Below, one piece after another: positions 11,534 to 22,289 of a stretch of 64,000 nt of DNA. The notes below the pieces were generated by a model. The model was not told the DNA's origin. It searched no databases and saw nothing but the letters and a program-made list of their open reading frames with translations. The stretch lies in the NCBI GenBank assembly GCA_031841125.1, contig CM063114.1, forward strand, positions 57,062,955 to 57,126,954, read 5' to 3'. The DNA comes from Acanthococcus lagerstroemiae. Its lineage: Eukaryota; Arthropoda; Insecta; Hemiptera; Eriococcidae. Each line of letters starts with the position of its first letter. Position 1 is the stretch's first letter. The position numbers and the translations under genes were made by a program.

Positions 11534-12373
11534 TTGAATGATGAAAAACTGACCTTTAAAAGAGAAATAAAGTACTTAGGAATAATCTTAGACGAAAATC
11601 TCAACTTTAGCAAACATGTCGATTATATAATGGGGAGGGGGGGGGGACAAAAATATGGTAAAATAACTGCCTTGTATAGAAACACTTTCGGCCTTCAATA
11701 TAAAGATAGGAAAATATTATACTCTGCACTGTTTCGCTCAATAGTTGTATATGGGAGTACAATTTATTATCCAATAATCAACCAAAAAAATTAAATTAAA
11801 AAAGAGCAAAGGAAAATACTCCTAAATGTAATCTCAGCCTATAGAACAGTCTCGTATACAGCAACAAATGTGATAGCAGGAATACTTCCAATTGACTTAC
11901 AAATAGAAAAAACAAATGAAATTACAAAAATTAAAAATTGCAAACTAAAAGAAAATGAAAAAAGAAAGAAGATAAAAGTGATGCAACAAAAATATATGGA
12001 AGTCTGGCAACAACGATACGATAATGAGAATACAGGAAGAAGAACATATAAACTAATTCCAAATATTGAAGAAAGATTTAAAAACAAAAATCTCCTACCA
12101 AATTACTACTTCACTCAGTTTCTAACAGGACACGGCGACTTTGGAGAATACCTAAAAAGATTCAAATTAACAAACAATGACAAATGCCAATCTTGCAAAA
12201 AAAAAAAAAAAGTAATAGACTCGCCAGATCACACATTTCAAAATTGCCACAAATTGAAAAATATAAAAAAAAAATACAATATAAAAGATTCACACTGGTT
12301 TTCAAATCTAGAAGTGACAAAAAATATTATAGATTATGTAAACTGCCTCATGAAAAAGAAAGAGAAATCTTGA
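11534..12373 (+). pseudogene. R1-type LINE C-terminal domain with CCHC-like cluster
   Basis: Positions 11534-11794 give REIKYLGIILDENLNF, the RT thumb entrance. After another frame break, 11870-12373 gives the C-terminal domain ending in C-x2-C-x12-H-x4-C (KCQSCKK ... DHTFQNC). This cluster follows the RT in R1 and Jockey-group LINEs and is thought to bind nucleic acid. A G run at 11635-11646 and A runs coincide with the frame breaks. Confidence 0.75.
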
Positions 12374-12620
12374 TCAGTCACCATTAATGCAATAATAGAA
12401 TATAGTATTATATGTATAAGTATTGTGTACTATAATTATATAATTAAAATTCAAGCTCAAAAACTGTGTATCTATGAACATAAGCATAATAAGAAATTAG
12501 ATATTAGGATGTGATGCGACAAGAAACACTGAGAAGCTTGTGCAAAAGTGTTTCCTTGTCCCATCTAATGTAAAAAAGAATTTAAAAAAAATATATATAT
12601 ATACCAAAAAAAAAGGGGGA

Positions 12621-12720
12621 GGTATAACGAACAGCCATTTTGATTGCAAGAAAAGTAAACAAACACGTGTGGATAGGTTTGTTTACTTTTCTTGCAATCA
12701 AAATGGCTGTCCGTTATACC
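12621..12720. repeat. Near-perfect hairpin, 44 bp arms, 12-base loop
   Basis: Arm 12621-12664 is the inverse of 12677-12720 with one mismatch (A against G at position 10). The loop is ACGTGTGGATAG. Such clean palindromes are either young snapback MITE ends or are kept by arm-to-arm conversion. Confidence 0.9.
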
Positions 12721-12745
12721 TTCCCTTAGAGCCGCCTGACCTACA

Positions 12746-13115
12746 ATAGAGTTTTCCAAATAGTCGTAAATAGTTCAGCTAACAGGGTTTGTGGTTGTTT
12801 ATTGACATGGCATGAGGAAGGCTTTGAAATTGCTATGATTTTGCGCCACTGCCGTCATTCTGGATTGCACTGTGAATGGAAACTAGAATTTGCAATATTT
12901 TGTTTTAGTTTGAGCCACTGTAACAATTAAAAAAGAATGCGAATTACTCTTTATACCGTTTCACTACATCCTTGCTTGTACATTCATAAAAATCCTACCC
13001 TCCTCGCCCTCAGATGTCGTGTTTTATAAGTTTCAAAAAAAAAAAATTGCGTGAGGTGTCGGGGGACACCCGGCAGAAGAGAAGCTCCTTTCGCACTGTG
13101 TGGGTTGCTACATCA
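12746..13115. other. No gene seen
   Basis: Non-repetitive AT-rich stretch with an A run at 13037-13046. No motif recognised. Confidence 0.4.
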
Positions 13116-13268
13116 GTATTTAGATATAAACCTGCACTAGAGTGCGCTGCAAAATCACCTGTGCAGGTGTTAGCGGGGGAAAATGAATAGGCGATCATGT
13201 ATACTTTTAACTAGACCACTGATAAGACGCAATCGTGCCAACATTTGCAATTCTAATTTATATACCCA
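13116..13268. repeat. Dispersed repeat related to 49508-49852
   Basis: Shares AAACCTGCACTAGAGTGCGC and the following GGTNGTAGCGGG and GATCATGT words with 49518-49600, and a GTGCCAACA word near its right side. It appears to be a shortened copy of the same element. Confidence 0.55.
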
Positions 13269-13294
13269 TGCGTTTACTGCATGTTATCAGACAG

Positions 13295-13550
13295 CAGAGA
13301 AGTAACGATAGGAGGGGGGCAATCTCCCCCGCGTAGGAATCTTTCACTCAGCAGTAGGGAAAATTCACCATTTCTGTCAAGCGAGTTGGGAAAATCCAGC
13401 AAGTTAAAAGGTTTCCTTTTTTCTTTGATACTTGGGAATTTTGAGTGTTTTTGGTTCGATACTTCTTGGGAATTCTGAGTTCAGTCAGTTGGGACTTTCA
13501 CAATTTTTACCCCCCCCCCCCTCCTGGAAAAATTCTTCGGTACGTCCTTG
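13295..13550. mobile_element. hAT-type MITE with perfect 8 bp target duplication, copy 1
   Basis: TCAGACAG stands at both 13287-13294 and 13551-13558. The termini CAGAGAAGTAACG and CAAGGACGTACCG (right end reversed) are imperfect inverted repeats, each followed by G/C homopolymer runs. The interior shares the phrases ACTCAGCAGT, GTTGGGAAAAT, CTTGGGAATTTTGA and AGTTGGGACTTTCAC with 18172-18402. The 8 bp duplication is the hallmark of the hAT superfamily. It has no coding capacity. Confidence 0.85.
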
Positions 13551-13558
13551 TCAGACAG

Positions 13559-16142
13559 GAAAGTGGTAGCGGAGGTTGGAGGGGAAGCCGTCTGGTTTCA
13601 CGTACACACGCTCTCTGTCTCACTAAATGTGGGCGGAGCGTTACTACATCACTTCCGTTGCACATTTTCGCGTTCGTTTCACATTTTCTACATTAACTGC
13701 CCATCTTGGACTTGCGTGAAGAAGCTTCGTTTCAAAAATTAATGAGTTGAACTTTCATTATCTGCTGTAAATGAATGTAGTTACATATTAACGCCTGTGG
13801 TTTCAAGGTCACTGAAATTCATCTGATGTCCTGACTTCGCTGCTTCTGGGTTCATGAGGAGGGACATCAATTTCATTAAGTACTACATGGATGTCATATC
13901 TTCAGTGTTGAACATCCGTAATGTTTTCTCAAATATTAATTGAACCATGCTACGGAAAAGGACTCACATGTAAGTGTGCCGACAGAAGTACGGTGTAGGT
14001 ACCATTCTTCTGGGTTTCTTGAAGGTCGCTAAACTCATTTTCAAGTTTATAGCATACGATTACTTTTCCAGGGTAGGAGGAATTTGAAGCAAAACAAACC
14101 TCTCCAGAGGGCTTTAGAAGAAGTTGGAGCATTAATACTTCCGGACGCTTCTCTGACTCGGATTTACTCTAGGCACTTATTCCCATCGACAATTCTTAGG
14201 ATATTTCAATATTGGTGTCAATTAAGCGCCCCTGTTTCAAGGTTTCACATTTCCAAGTAAACCCCCTGTATTGTAACTATCCTCAACTTGTGATGGAATA
14301 TTTCAGTTATAAAATTAGAGAGCGCGGACGTATCTCTCTTTCTGATGCAAATTGATGCAGTAAAGTGTGTTTGTTTCTGCTTTTCCGCCTTCGAGTTGCA
14401 TGAAGTGAAACTTTTCATGGCTCTGTGCACTTCTTCGTAAGTCGTTATACATTTTTATATGCTGAACGTAACATTCTATCTCTTGCACGTACATATCACC
14501 GCCGATCTTTTTATTTTATTTTTATTTGATTTCGTAAAATGTAAACAGGTAACTGGGTACCGGCATGATGTCGTTCGGATATCCGGTTGTGCGTGCGTTT
14601 ACGCCAGCTTTTTTGTGGTCGGAGCAGTCCCCGGAACCCGACTCATTCTCAGCCGTGTTCGCTGGCGAAGCTTCGGCGCGCTCCGAAAATTCGTTAACCG
14701 ACGATCAACGAATTTTAATCACGAGTTGAGATCCCAGTGTCGCAGAAATACCAACCCAGATGGTTGGACACGGCGTCAAGTGGTTCCCTGTTGTACATTC
14801 AGTGCAAATCTGTCTGCGCATTTATCAACCGGTCTTCAGTCATTCTCTTTTCCTGCGAATAAGGTGCTAAAAGTATACACGAGATACGTCGGAAGCTAAA
14901 AAAGAGTCAATGTTCTGAAAATTATTTTGTTTTTCAGTCTTGGTTTCGTCTTCCTTAGATTAACGGGGGCAATGCTCCGTGAGATGTACCTGTTCGGCTG
15001 CATTCATCAGAGAAAGATGAATGAAAACGGAGGAAGCTGTACGAGATGTATTGAATTACTTTTAGTAGATGCGAGTGGAAATGACGTTTTCGTGTTTAGC
15101 ATTGCTGAAGACTGTAGTCAGCGGAGGCAAATCGAAGTGAGTTATGGTGAGAGGAAAGAGGAAAGTGGATTTTTTACTAACCACTGTGAATCATAAATTT
15201 TCCGGCTGATGTAAGAAATGGTAGCATTCGTGATTTCCTTAACTGATGAGTATGTTTTGGTTGCGGTGGACTCCGCTTTCCAACATTCCTGAGGTTTGAT
15301 AGTTTTCTTGAGTTGTCCTTCCCTTCGGTAATGAACTGATGCTTTGTTTTCGAAGGTACATAGCTCGTGGGCCATGCACCCCTCCGCCCGCTCCCCGTCA
15401 AAGTTATTGTGGCTTTTTGCTTCCACCTATGATTAATATGCCTTTTCAAGCTTTCAATAGCGGATCGATAGTTCTTCAACTTACAGCTTCGAAATGTAAA
15501 AATGCGAATTGATAACTCATAACAATTTTACTCGTGTTTACACCACGGACAATAAAAGCTAGCTGAAAAACTGATACAGGCAACAACATTGTACGCACTC
15601 TTAACTCTTAGACTGCCATACGGAAGTGGGGGGGGGGGTGCTGCCAGACAGAACATGCATGGCGACTTATCGTTTATACACCATTGTAACTCGTCGCCAC
15701 AGTTATCATACTTGTCGATTCGATAACTACAAAGCGTTTGGCTGTTGGCTATTGCCATTTTAGGGTACGTAGGGGAGGGTTGTCTAAGATGACACACCTA
15801 ATATTGTATTGGCCATAGTTCAACTACAAATTAACCAAGAGTCACCAAACTTGCAACGATTCTTGCTCAAAATGTCTACTTCAAGGTGCCATAGAGTACT
15901 ACCCATAAACATGTAATGGTTTTCTTACATTTAAAATTTTATGGAAAAAGTGAAAAACGCCATCTTTGGAACCAAGGTTCGTAAAATCTTTGAGGATCCT
16001 AAGATGACGCCGCCTGTAAACAGCTGAAATAATCACAAATAGGATATCAAAATCGAAAGGAAGCTTTAGATATTTATTAGTGACGTTTACAAATTGATGG
16101 AATGAGATTTTGTGACTGGGCACAGGGTCACAACACATTATA
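13559..16142. other. No confident gene; includes a GC-rich patch at 14540-14900
   Basis: The patch at 14540-14900 is clearly richer in G, C and CpG than its surroundings and is open in one frame, but I recognise no protein in it. The rest is AT-rich with chance frames. The patch could be an unrecognised exon, a promoter-like island or a regulatory block. Confidence 0.3.
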
Positions 16143-16738
16143 ATGTGGCCGTTTCTGTATAAAGGGGTAACTTTGTCGATTGATCAAAGTCTCAGAAAAC
16201 GCAAAAAAGGAAAAACAAAATTTTTGGTCAAAAAAATAAATTTTGAGATTTTGGTTGATTTCTATTGAAAAAACATCGCAATAACGAAGAGACAAAATTT
16301 ACGCGCATGAGAGAGAAGAGGGAGAGAGAGAAAGAAAATTATGAAAGAGAATGAGAAAAGAATGCGAATGTCTGCGTTCGCTTCTTTGTTCGAAGCTCAC
16401 AAATAAATCCCATGTTCTCAATTGTTACCACGCAGAAGAGCGAAAAATTACCTTCCCAGCAAGCCCTCGTTGTGGCTGGTAACATGATTCTGCGGCGAGT
16501 TAAGGCCGCTTGACAGAGTGGGAGAAAAAGGTGTGTCTAAACGCGTTTTTCCTAAAAACGTGTTTTTGCGCGTTCTCATTACACTCATCTTTGACCGCTT
16601 ATATCTCCGGAACAAAAAACGCTACAATTCTCGCCAATAGCTCGTTGGAATGGGCATTCATTCCTCTATTACGTACTGTCTGTAACTCAAAATTCATCGG
16701 ATCGACAAAGTCACCCCTTTTTATAGAAACTGCCACAT
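16143..16738 (+). mobile_element. 600 bp inverted-terminus repeat family, copy A
   Basis: Starts ATGTGGCCGTTTCTGTATAA and ends with the inverse (ATAGAAACTGCCACAT). About 35 bp at each end form inverted repeats. Inside are a purine-rich GAGAGA tract on the plus strand and the words TTCCCAGCAAGCCCTCGT and TTTGACCGCTTATATCTCC. No protein is encoded. Six other copies lie in this window. The target duplication could not be resolved. Confidence 0.8.
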
Positions 16739-17699
16739 ATTGAATCCATCATGGATTACTTTCCATCTTTGCGCTGAACAGCCTTTTCCAATAAATGCAA
16801 GATGCGTTGTCGCCATCGCTATTGTCGTCAGACCAATTATTAAAAAGAACCGCCTAGTTTTATTTCTTCATTGTCCTCAGTTTGACTAGTACCGAGAATT
16901 TGGTGTACCATCTTAGGAACCATAAAACTGATATTTTCAAAATGAATTTCCTCACCTTTAAATTTATCAGCGAATGTAAAACAATACACAAATCAATTTG
17001 TTTTTTAATCCTCTTTCTGATGATGTACAATTGAAAACAACAATTTATTCTCCGTTTTCATCGCTGAAATTCTTATGAAAGTGTGTTAAAAAATTACAAT
17101 AATTGAACCGAAAAACTGTAAAACGTGATTACAACATCATATAGAACTTCTGTCTAGTTTTCTTGAAAATTCCGAAATTTGTTAAACTGAGACTGCAACT
17201 TCCTCCTGTAAGTTGAGTCACTATGGGAAGGGTGAATGTTGTAGCATGTTGCTTGAAGGATCCGTTATCTCCTATATTTATATGAAACAAAGTTGGGTTG
17301 TTTACAACATCCATAACTCAAGAACGGCTGGACCGATTTTTATGATCCTTGATTTGTCGGATTTGGCTTCACCTAGATCCTAGAATAACAATAACTATTA
17401 AAACATCGGAAAAATTCACGGAAAAAAGAAAAAAAAAGTATTAAGAAAATTCATTTTCTCATACATATGTATATGGATGGAACAGTTTCCAGTTTCTACC
17501 GTTTTTTGAAATATCTCATTTTCGCCTATCCATGGGAATGGAGAGAAAGGGTGCACGGTTTTTTTTCTCAGTTTTCTACCGTTATTGCATTTCAATCTCA
17601 CAAAGTGAGCAGTGTTATCGGCCCGACTTCTTGCTTCACAGAAAAAAACAAAAACAAAGAGAGGCAGTGCGTCAAACGACTCAGTCCTCTGTCCAAATA
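16739..17699. other. No gene seen
   Basis: AT-rich, non-repetitive as far as I can tell. Short frames on both strands lack recognisable motifs. Confidence 0.4.
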
Positions 17700-17885
17700 A
17701 TGTAGATTAGTAGCGAAAGATTTGTATAACGTGTACTGCATACATTCACACATGAAACAGTTTCCCAAATCTGCAAATTTTAAAACATGCCTGCCTAGAA
17801 TAATGTTTAGCCCGTCCCAAGTCTGGAAACCAAATGTAAGGGAAATTGTGCACCAGATAATTCGTTTGAGTAGTAATAATTTTGG
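17700..17885 (+). repeat. Dispersed repeat, plus-oriented copy of 24048-24226
   Basis: Runs TAGATTAGTAGCGAAAGATT, then GTATAACGTGTACTGCATAC, then TCTGGAAACCAAATGTAAGG and AATAATTCG or ATAATTCGTTTGA. The inverse is found at 24048-24226 and a partial copy at 22183-22242. Confidence 0.65.
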
Positions 17886-18171
17886 ATGGTTGGCGGGTGA
17901 ATTGTAAGAGCTGGAGGGTTCGTCCTTTCTAAATATGTTCGTATGAACTCTGAAAAGCTTTCAGGTTTAAGAAATTTCGGTACCCTTATTAGAAGAGAAG
18001 TCACAAAATTTTGCCTTTTCTGGACCCCCTATTGTTTTTTCAACTTGAACCTTTCGGAAGCATTTAAATTGAACTTCTTCACGTTATGTTAAAATTTGGT
18101 GCCTGTAACTGTCTCCCTTCCAAAATTATTAGTAGGTTGAAAATCTGAACTTTTTTAAATAAGCTTAAAAT

Positions 18172-18402
18172 CAGGAACGTACCGATGGGGGGGGGCGTCT
18201 TCCCCCTAGGAAATTTTTACTCAGCAGTTGGGAAAATTAATTTACCATTTCAGTCAGGCGGAGTTGGGAAATTTCGGCAGATTTGGGAAAATTTAACAAG
18301 TCAAATGTTTTGTGTTTCTTTTTATACTTGGGAATTTTGAATCGGATCAGTTGGGACTTTCACCCCCCCCCCCTGCAGGAAGAACTCCTCGTTACGTCCC
18401 TG
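18172..18402. mobile_element. hAT-type MITE, copy 2 of the CAGGRACGTA family
   Basis: Flanked by CTTAAAAT (18164-18171) and CTCAAAAT (18403-18410), a 7 of 8 target duplication. Ends are CAGGAACGTACCG and CAGGGACGTAACG (reversed). Interior phrases match 13295-13550. Confidence 0.8.
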
Positions 18403-19424
18403 CTCAAAATACCTTAGTATTACATTTACATCTAATTTAACGTGATGATAATACACTTGGATATTGTTTCAAACTCATATTATTTTTATGTACCACACGG
18501 CCCATTTTTAGCCACATACCTCTCAAATTTCAGTTTTTGGAAACTATGATCAGCATTTCTTCCAATTATCCGATTGAAGAGTTCTTTTCCAAAATGGCCT
18601 AAGTCAGTTTTTGCCAAAAGTGAGTTTGATGCGCCACCTTGTGGTACAACATAGAAGCTATAAAAATACGTTTTTCTGCATTCCTATCTACTTTCGTTCC
18701 CGCGTTACCAGTGATTAAAAAAGTATTTGATTCTCAAAGTGGCCTAAGTCGAAAGTCTTCCAGAGTGACGTAATGGCAAAATATGTGAAATTGATTTGTG
18801 AGTACTGCTGCATTGTAGTAATACCGAAGATTTCAATTTTCCAATCAATGCAATAAAGAGGAAGTCAATTTTTACAAGAGTGAAAAGGATTTTAAAAAAT
18901 CTTAAGTAAATTTCGACGACGTGCCACATAGTACAACTTATTATGGAGAAAATCGCACGTTCAAGGTGTCTAACACCTCCTGCATCTCCTGCATCTCCTG
19001 CAAAACTCCTGCATTTGCTCAAATGCTCCTGCATTTCACAAAATCTCCTGCAAACCTCCTGCATTTCACTCAAACCTCCTGCAAAAATCGTACTTTACTG
19101 CACCATGAAATATGTATTACAAACTTGCAATTTTCACAGAGAAATGAAAAAAAAGTGAATTAAAATTTTTCTTTTCTCATGAAAAAAATGGTTGTTTGCA
19201 CCACCAGTTGTTTGCATAAACTCATCAATCCGCAATGTGCCATTACTAGCGCTAGCATTAACATGTTTTTGAACTAGGTGGCAGGTATGTTGCGCTGCCT
19301 AACGCGTATCGTTTGTAGGAGTGCTGATACGTTGACTGGTACTGGTGCAAATATTGCGTCTATGTCAATTCTGTATCTAACGTAAGTGGAAAAATTGACG
19401 CACTTTTTAGCAAATGAGTTTAAA

Positions 19425-20290
19425 AAAAGATAAGATTGCCTACTGTATTACATATGGTCTTGGGCCTTACTTCAGACAGATCTTACTAGACGAAGTTCAA
19501 AACGCAGACACTATCTCAATAAAGTTTGCCAAAGCGCCCAAATGGATATGATCGTACATTATTGGGATTCTAGTAAACAGGAGGTATCAACTCGTTATTT
19601 AGCTTCCATTTTCCCAGAACGATGTACTTCTGATGGACTGTTCAAAGCAATTACAAATGCATTAAAAGATTTGAAGTTGAATTTATCTAACGTTTTGCAA
19701 GTGGCGATGGATGGCCCCAACGTTAATTTGAAATTATTACATTCAGATCTGTTGAAATACATGGAAGAGAATGGTATGAACAAAATGTTGAATTTGGGTA
19801 CCTGTACCTTGCATATCGTCCATAACGAGTATAAAACTGCTCACGATAGCAGCAACTGGAATATTCATCGGTTGTTACGAAGTCTGTATTACCTCTTCAA
19901 AGACTTCCCTACTAGACGCGCGGATTTTAAATATTATTCCAAATCTTCGTTATTTACATTAAAATGTTTCTCTGTTCGATAGCTGGAAAATGGAAAGGTA
20001 TTACAGAGAGCATTGAATATACTACCTCATGTCAAGAAGTATGTTGAGGGCGTCAAAAATAAACCTCCTAAAACACACAATTACACTTATGTGACTGAAG
20101 CTTTGAAGAAGGAGTTTTTGGAAGCAAAATTACATTTCATGTCTTCAGTGTGTGATGACTTGTACCATTTTTTGATATAATACCAGAGCGATGAGCCAAT
20201 TGATACCCTTTCTTTATGAAGATCTTAGAACTGTTCTTCGAAACATCGGTACCAGATTTCTCTCCAAAGTCACATATAGTTTTGAAGATA
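19425..20290 (+). pseudogene. hAT-like transposase, catalytic-domain fragment (5' part)
   Basis: Broken reading with DEVQNADTISIKF, then after a frame shift QMDMIVHYWDSSKQEV, LQVAMDGPNVNLKLL, NLGTCTLHIVHNEYKT and LFKDFPTRRADF. The last four are collinear with a widespread family of hAT-like transposon proteins whose RNase H-like domain carries MDGPNVN and GTC-LH-VH motifs. Stops near 19980 and 20178 and several shifts show decay. The gene is cut at about 20290 by the Tigger insertion and resumes after 21040. Confidence 0.7.
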
Positions 20291-21038
20291 CAGTAAAAGT
20301 CGCTTATTATAATGACGTTGGGCAAAGAGGATTTTATGACATAAAGTGGCGTATTCCACAAAACGACAGGAAAAATTCTGAACATGATTTTATGATGTCA
20401 AAAATTCTTATATCTGATTTTCCCATTTTTTTTGCTAACTCCTCGGCTTTTTGCGCATTAAAGGACCATTAACCCGCCCATCAGCTTCACGAACATGATT
20501 GAACCACTGTAACAAAGCCTCTTCGACATCACCATCTTTTCCTGTTCTTTTTCTTTTTCGGCTGCTGTTTTCATTCTTGGCAATTGCTTCCTGGATGCTA
20601 TCTCGTTTCTTCAGCAACTTCGACAAAAAGGGTTGTGAAATACGGAGCTTGATGGCCGCTTCACTCTGCGTCACTGTTTTAGGCAATGCATCATATTCGC
20701 GTAAAATTTCAGCTTTCTCGGCGACACTAAGATCACGACGACATTTATTGCTTGTAGATTTAGTCGACATAGTTACACGGTTGCTCACAGTTTTGTAACA
20801 AGACACAGACTGACCAGCGAGAAGCAAAGAAATGATAACATGTGAAAGAAAAAGTGCCAAGTAACTCATGTTTTTTCATGAAAATTATAGTCGTACTTCA
20901 TTACAATAAGCGACTTGCCCATTCCAATAACCGGCAGATTTACAATGTATTTGTATACGGGAGGACGGGACTTGCTCATTTTTATGACATTAAGCGACTT
21001 ATGCCACTATCAGACATTATAATAAGCGACTTTTACTG
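20291..21038 (-). mobile_element. pogo/Tigger-type element, internally deleted
   Basis: The ends CAGTAAAAGTCGCTTATTAT (20291-20310) and the inverse at 21019-21038 are perfect inverted repeats, flanked on both sides by TA, the target duplication of Tc1/mariner elements. At 748 bp it is far shorter than a full Tigger. It retains only the N-terminal DNA-binding region of the transposase on the minus strand. It sits inside the hAT-like transposase gene. Confidence 0.85.
20435..20770 (-). pseudogene. Tigger/CENP-B-type transposase, N-terminal DNA-binding part
   Basis: Starting at MSTKSTSNK (20770), the frame gives LSVAEKAEILREYDAL, then AAIKLRISQPFLSKLLKKRD, the helix-turn-helix of the CENP-B/pogo family, followed by a basic segment and the start of a second domain (EEALLQWFNHVREADG). 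Family transposases are about 400-500 residues. This one stops after about 110 because of a one-base shift and the internal deletion that removed the DDE domain. The longer open frame upstream to 20869 starts inside the terminal repeat and is unlikely to be used. Confidence 0.8.
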
Positions 21039-21040
21039 TA

Positions 21041-21222
21041 CTAAAAAGAACCTTTTACCACCAGAGAAGGTTAACGTCGGATTTGGAGCCAAAACAATTG
21101 TATCCAAATTTTCTCCGTTGAAGAAAATGAAATTTCTTGATGAATTTCGCGCTTTTCTTAAAGCATTGTACGATAAACTTTTGAGGAAGTCTGCAAAATT
21201 ATTTTCATTTGTACTTCATTAA
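21041..21222 (+). pseudogene. hAT-like transposase, 3' fragment after the Tigger insertion
   Basis: Frame continuing after the insertion: KKNLLPPEKVNVGFGAKT and SPLKKMKFLDEFRAFLKALYDKLL, ending at a stop at 21220. It follows directly from the reading before 20290 and probably represents the start of the C-terminal half. Confidence 0.55.
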
Positions 21223-21826
21223 TTTTATTCTCAAAATTTAAAAAGTATCATTTTTTTAGTCCTTTTCAATTTTGAAACCATTTTAATACAGATTTTTTTT
21301 TTTTTTTTGGGGGGGGGGTGTTCCTAGTTGTTTGAACTGCTGAAAAACCTCCTGCAAAATCTCCTGCAAAATCTCCTGCAAAACTCCTGCATTTCGCTTT
21401 CCAAAATTTGTTAGACACCCTGACGTTATATCAGCTAGAAAACTACCTTTTAGTATCATCGAACCCATTTTACTCTTCCAAGGTGGCTTATAACCCCCAA
21501 AATACCAATTTTTGACGAGTAATTTTTTTAAGTTAGTTAGATATACCCCTCAAGAACATTTTCTATTTTATATCAAATAAAACGCGACAGAGAATGGGGA
21601 GGGAAAAAGTTTTTATCGTATTTTGAAAAATCACCTTTTTACCTTAAGCCACTTTGGAAAAGAGCTCTTCAGTCGAATTTTTTAAAACACCAACTTCTTT
21701 GTCCGAATAACATGAATATGAAGCGATACACACTACACCGCCACTCATCCACCAACACATGCATACATAGAACAAAAAATCAGTTGTTATTATTCAGTTG
21801 TACTACAAATGTGCCGTGTGTTTCAT

Positions 21827-22182
21827 GTATCAAAATATGAAATAAACATGAAATAATTACAGCTACAAATATTGTTCACAGTCATAAGTACACACATTAT
21901 TACTAATCACACTTCCAATTTGGGTGCACAAGTTTACCTACCCATGACAAAAAAACATGTATCTACCGGCACGAAAGACATGTGAGTGCCTAAAAGTTTG
22001 GGGTGGCTTCAGGATCCTGTTGCTATCATTCAGAAAAAAAAAAAGATCGAAATGTATGTTTAGCGAGATCGAATTGAGAACTAGATTTAGGGTGAATATT
22101 AACGAAATGCGAATATGGAGTCACTACCTAGCCGGACAATAAGGTAATAAATCGATGGCAAAAGAAGAGCAAGAGAGAAAGA
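21827..22182. other. No gene seen
   Basis: AT-rich filler between the palindromic element and the LINE relic. No recognised motif. Confidence 0.4.
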
Positions 22183-22242
22183 GAAGTCTGGAAACCAAAT
22201 GTGAGGGAAATTGTACATCAAATAATTCGTTTGATTAGCATT
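22183..22242 (+). repeat. Partial copy of the 17700-17885 dispersed repeat
   Basis: AGTCTGGAAACCAAATGTGA, then GGGAAATTGTACATC and AATAATTCGTTTGATTAG match the right-hand part of 17700-17885. Confidence 0.7.
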
Positions 22243-22289
22243 AACGTACGTGTCTCACTTAAAACCAACTCACTTAAGCCCACGGTCAG

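Larger units (their letters stand above)
9545..12615 (+). mobile_element. R1-type LINE, 5'-truncated and mutated
   Basis: Reads in order: apurinic-type endonuclease (9590-9936), linker, reverse transcriptase (10589-11507), thumb/connection (11534-11794), and a C-terminal domain with a CCHC-like cluster (11870-12373). This order, and the tail phrase TQFLTGHGDFGEYL before the cysteine cluster, fit the R1/TRAS group of Jockey-like LINEs. The first part of the endonuclease is missing. Several frameshifts in A runs split the frame, so it cannot be active. A/T-rich sequence and an A-rich 3' end fit a retrotransposed copy. Confidence 0.8.
9465..12745. mobile_element. Snapback MITE split by an R1-like LINE
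   Basis: The ends CTGTAGTTAGGCGGCTCTAA (9465-9484) and its inverse around 12725-12745 bracket the LINE. Just inside the right end is a hairpin with 44 bp arms. The simplest reading is that a palindromic MITE existed first and the LINE landed in its left arm. The left arm survives only to about 9540. Confidence 0.55.
18962..21422 (+). mobile_element. hAT-like DNA transposon with 5 bp target duplication, decayed
   Basis: ACGTT precedes (18957-18961) and follows (21423-21427) the element. Termini are CAAGGTGTCTAAC and CAGGGTGTCTAAC (right reversed). The word CTCCTGCA is repeated many times just inside both ends, in the same orientation at each end. The interior holds a broken hAT-like transposase gene, itself split by a Tigger relic. 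A 5 bp duplication differs from the usual 8 bp of hAT elements but recurs in four other elements here. Confidence 0.8.
18492..21826. mobile_element. Outer palindromic element interrupted by a hAT-like element
   Basis: GAAGAGTTCTTTTCCAAAAT with GGCCTAAG at 18575-18602 is inverse to 21643-21670, and further out CACACGGCCCATTT (18495-18508) is inverse to a word around 21811-21824. The same CCAAAGTG-GCTC inverted theme bounds 49953-50200. The arms are strongly diverged and their outer limit is uncertain. The 2461 bp hAT-like element lies between the arms. Confidence 0.45.

Noticed and set aside
15142..15479. Two overlapping minus-strand frames of about 95-100 codons
   Set aside because: Mutually shadowing frames with no motif or splice context.
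15760..16935. Element bounded by GTCTAAGATG and CCATCTTAGG words
   Set aside because: Only a short inverse word is shared, with no matching flanks; too weak to call.
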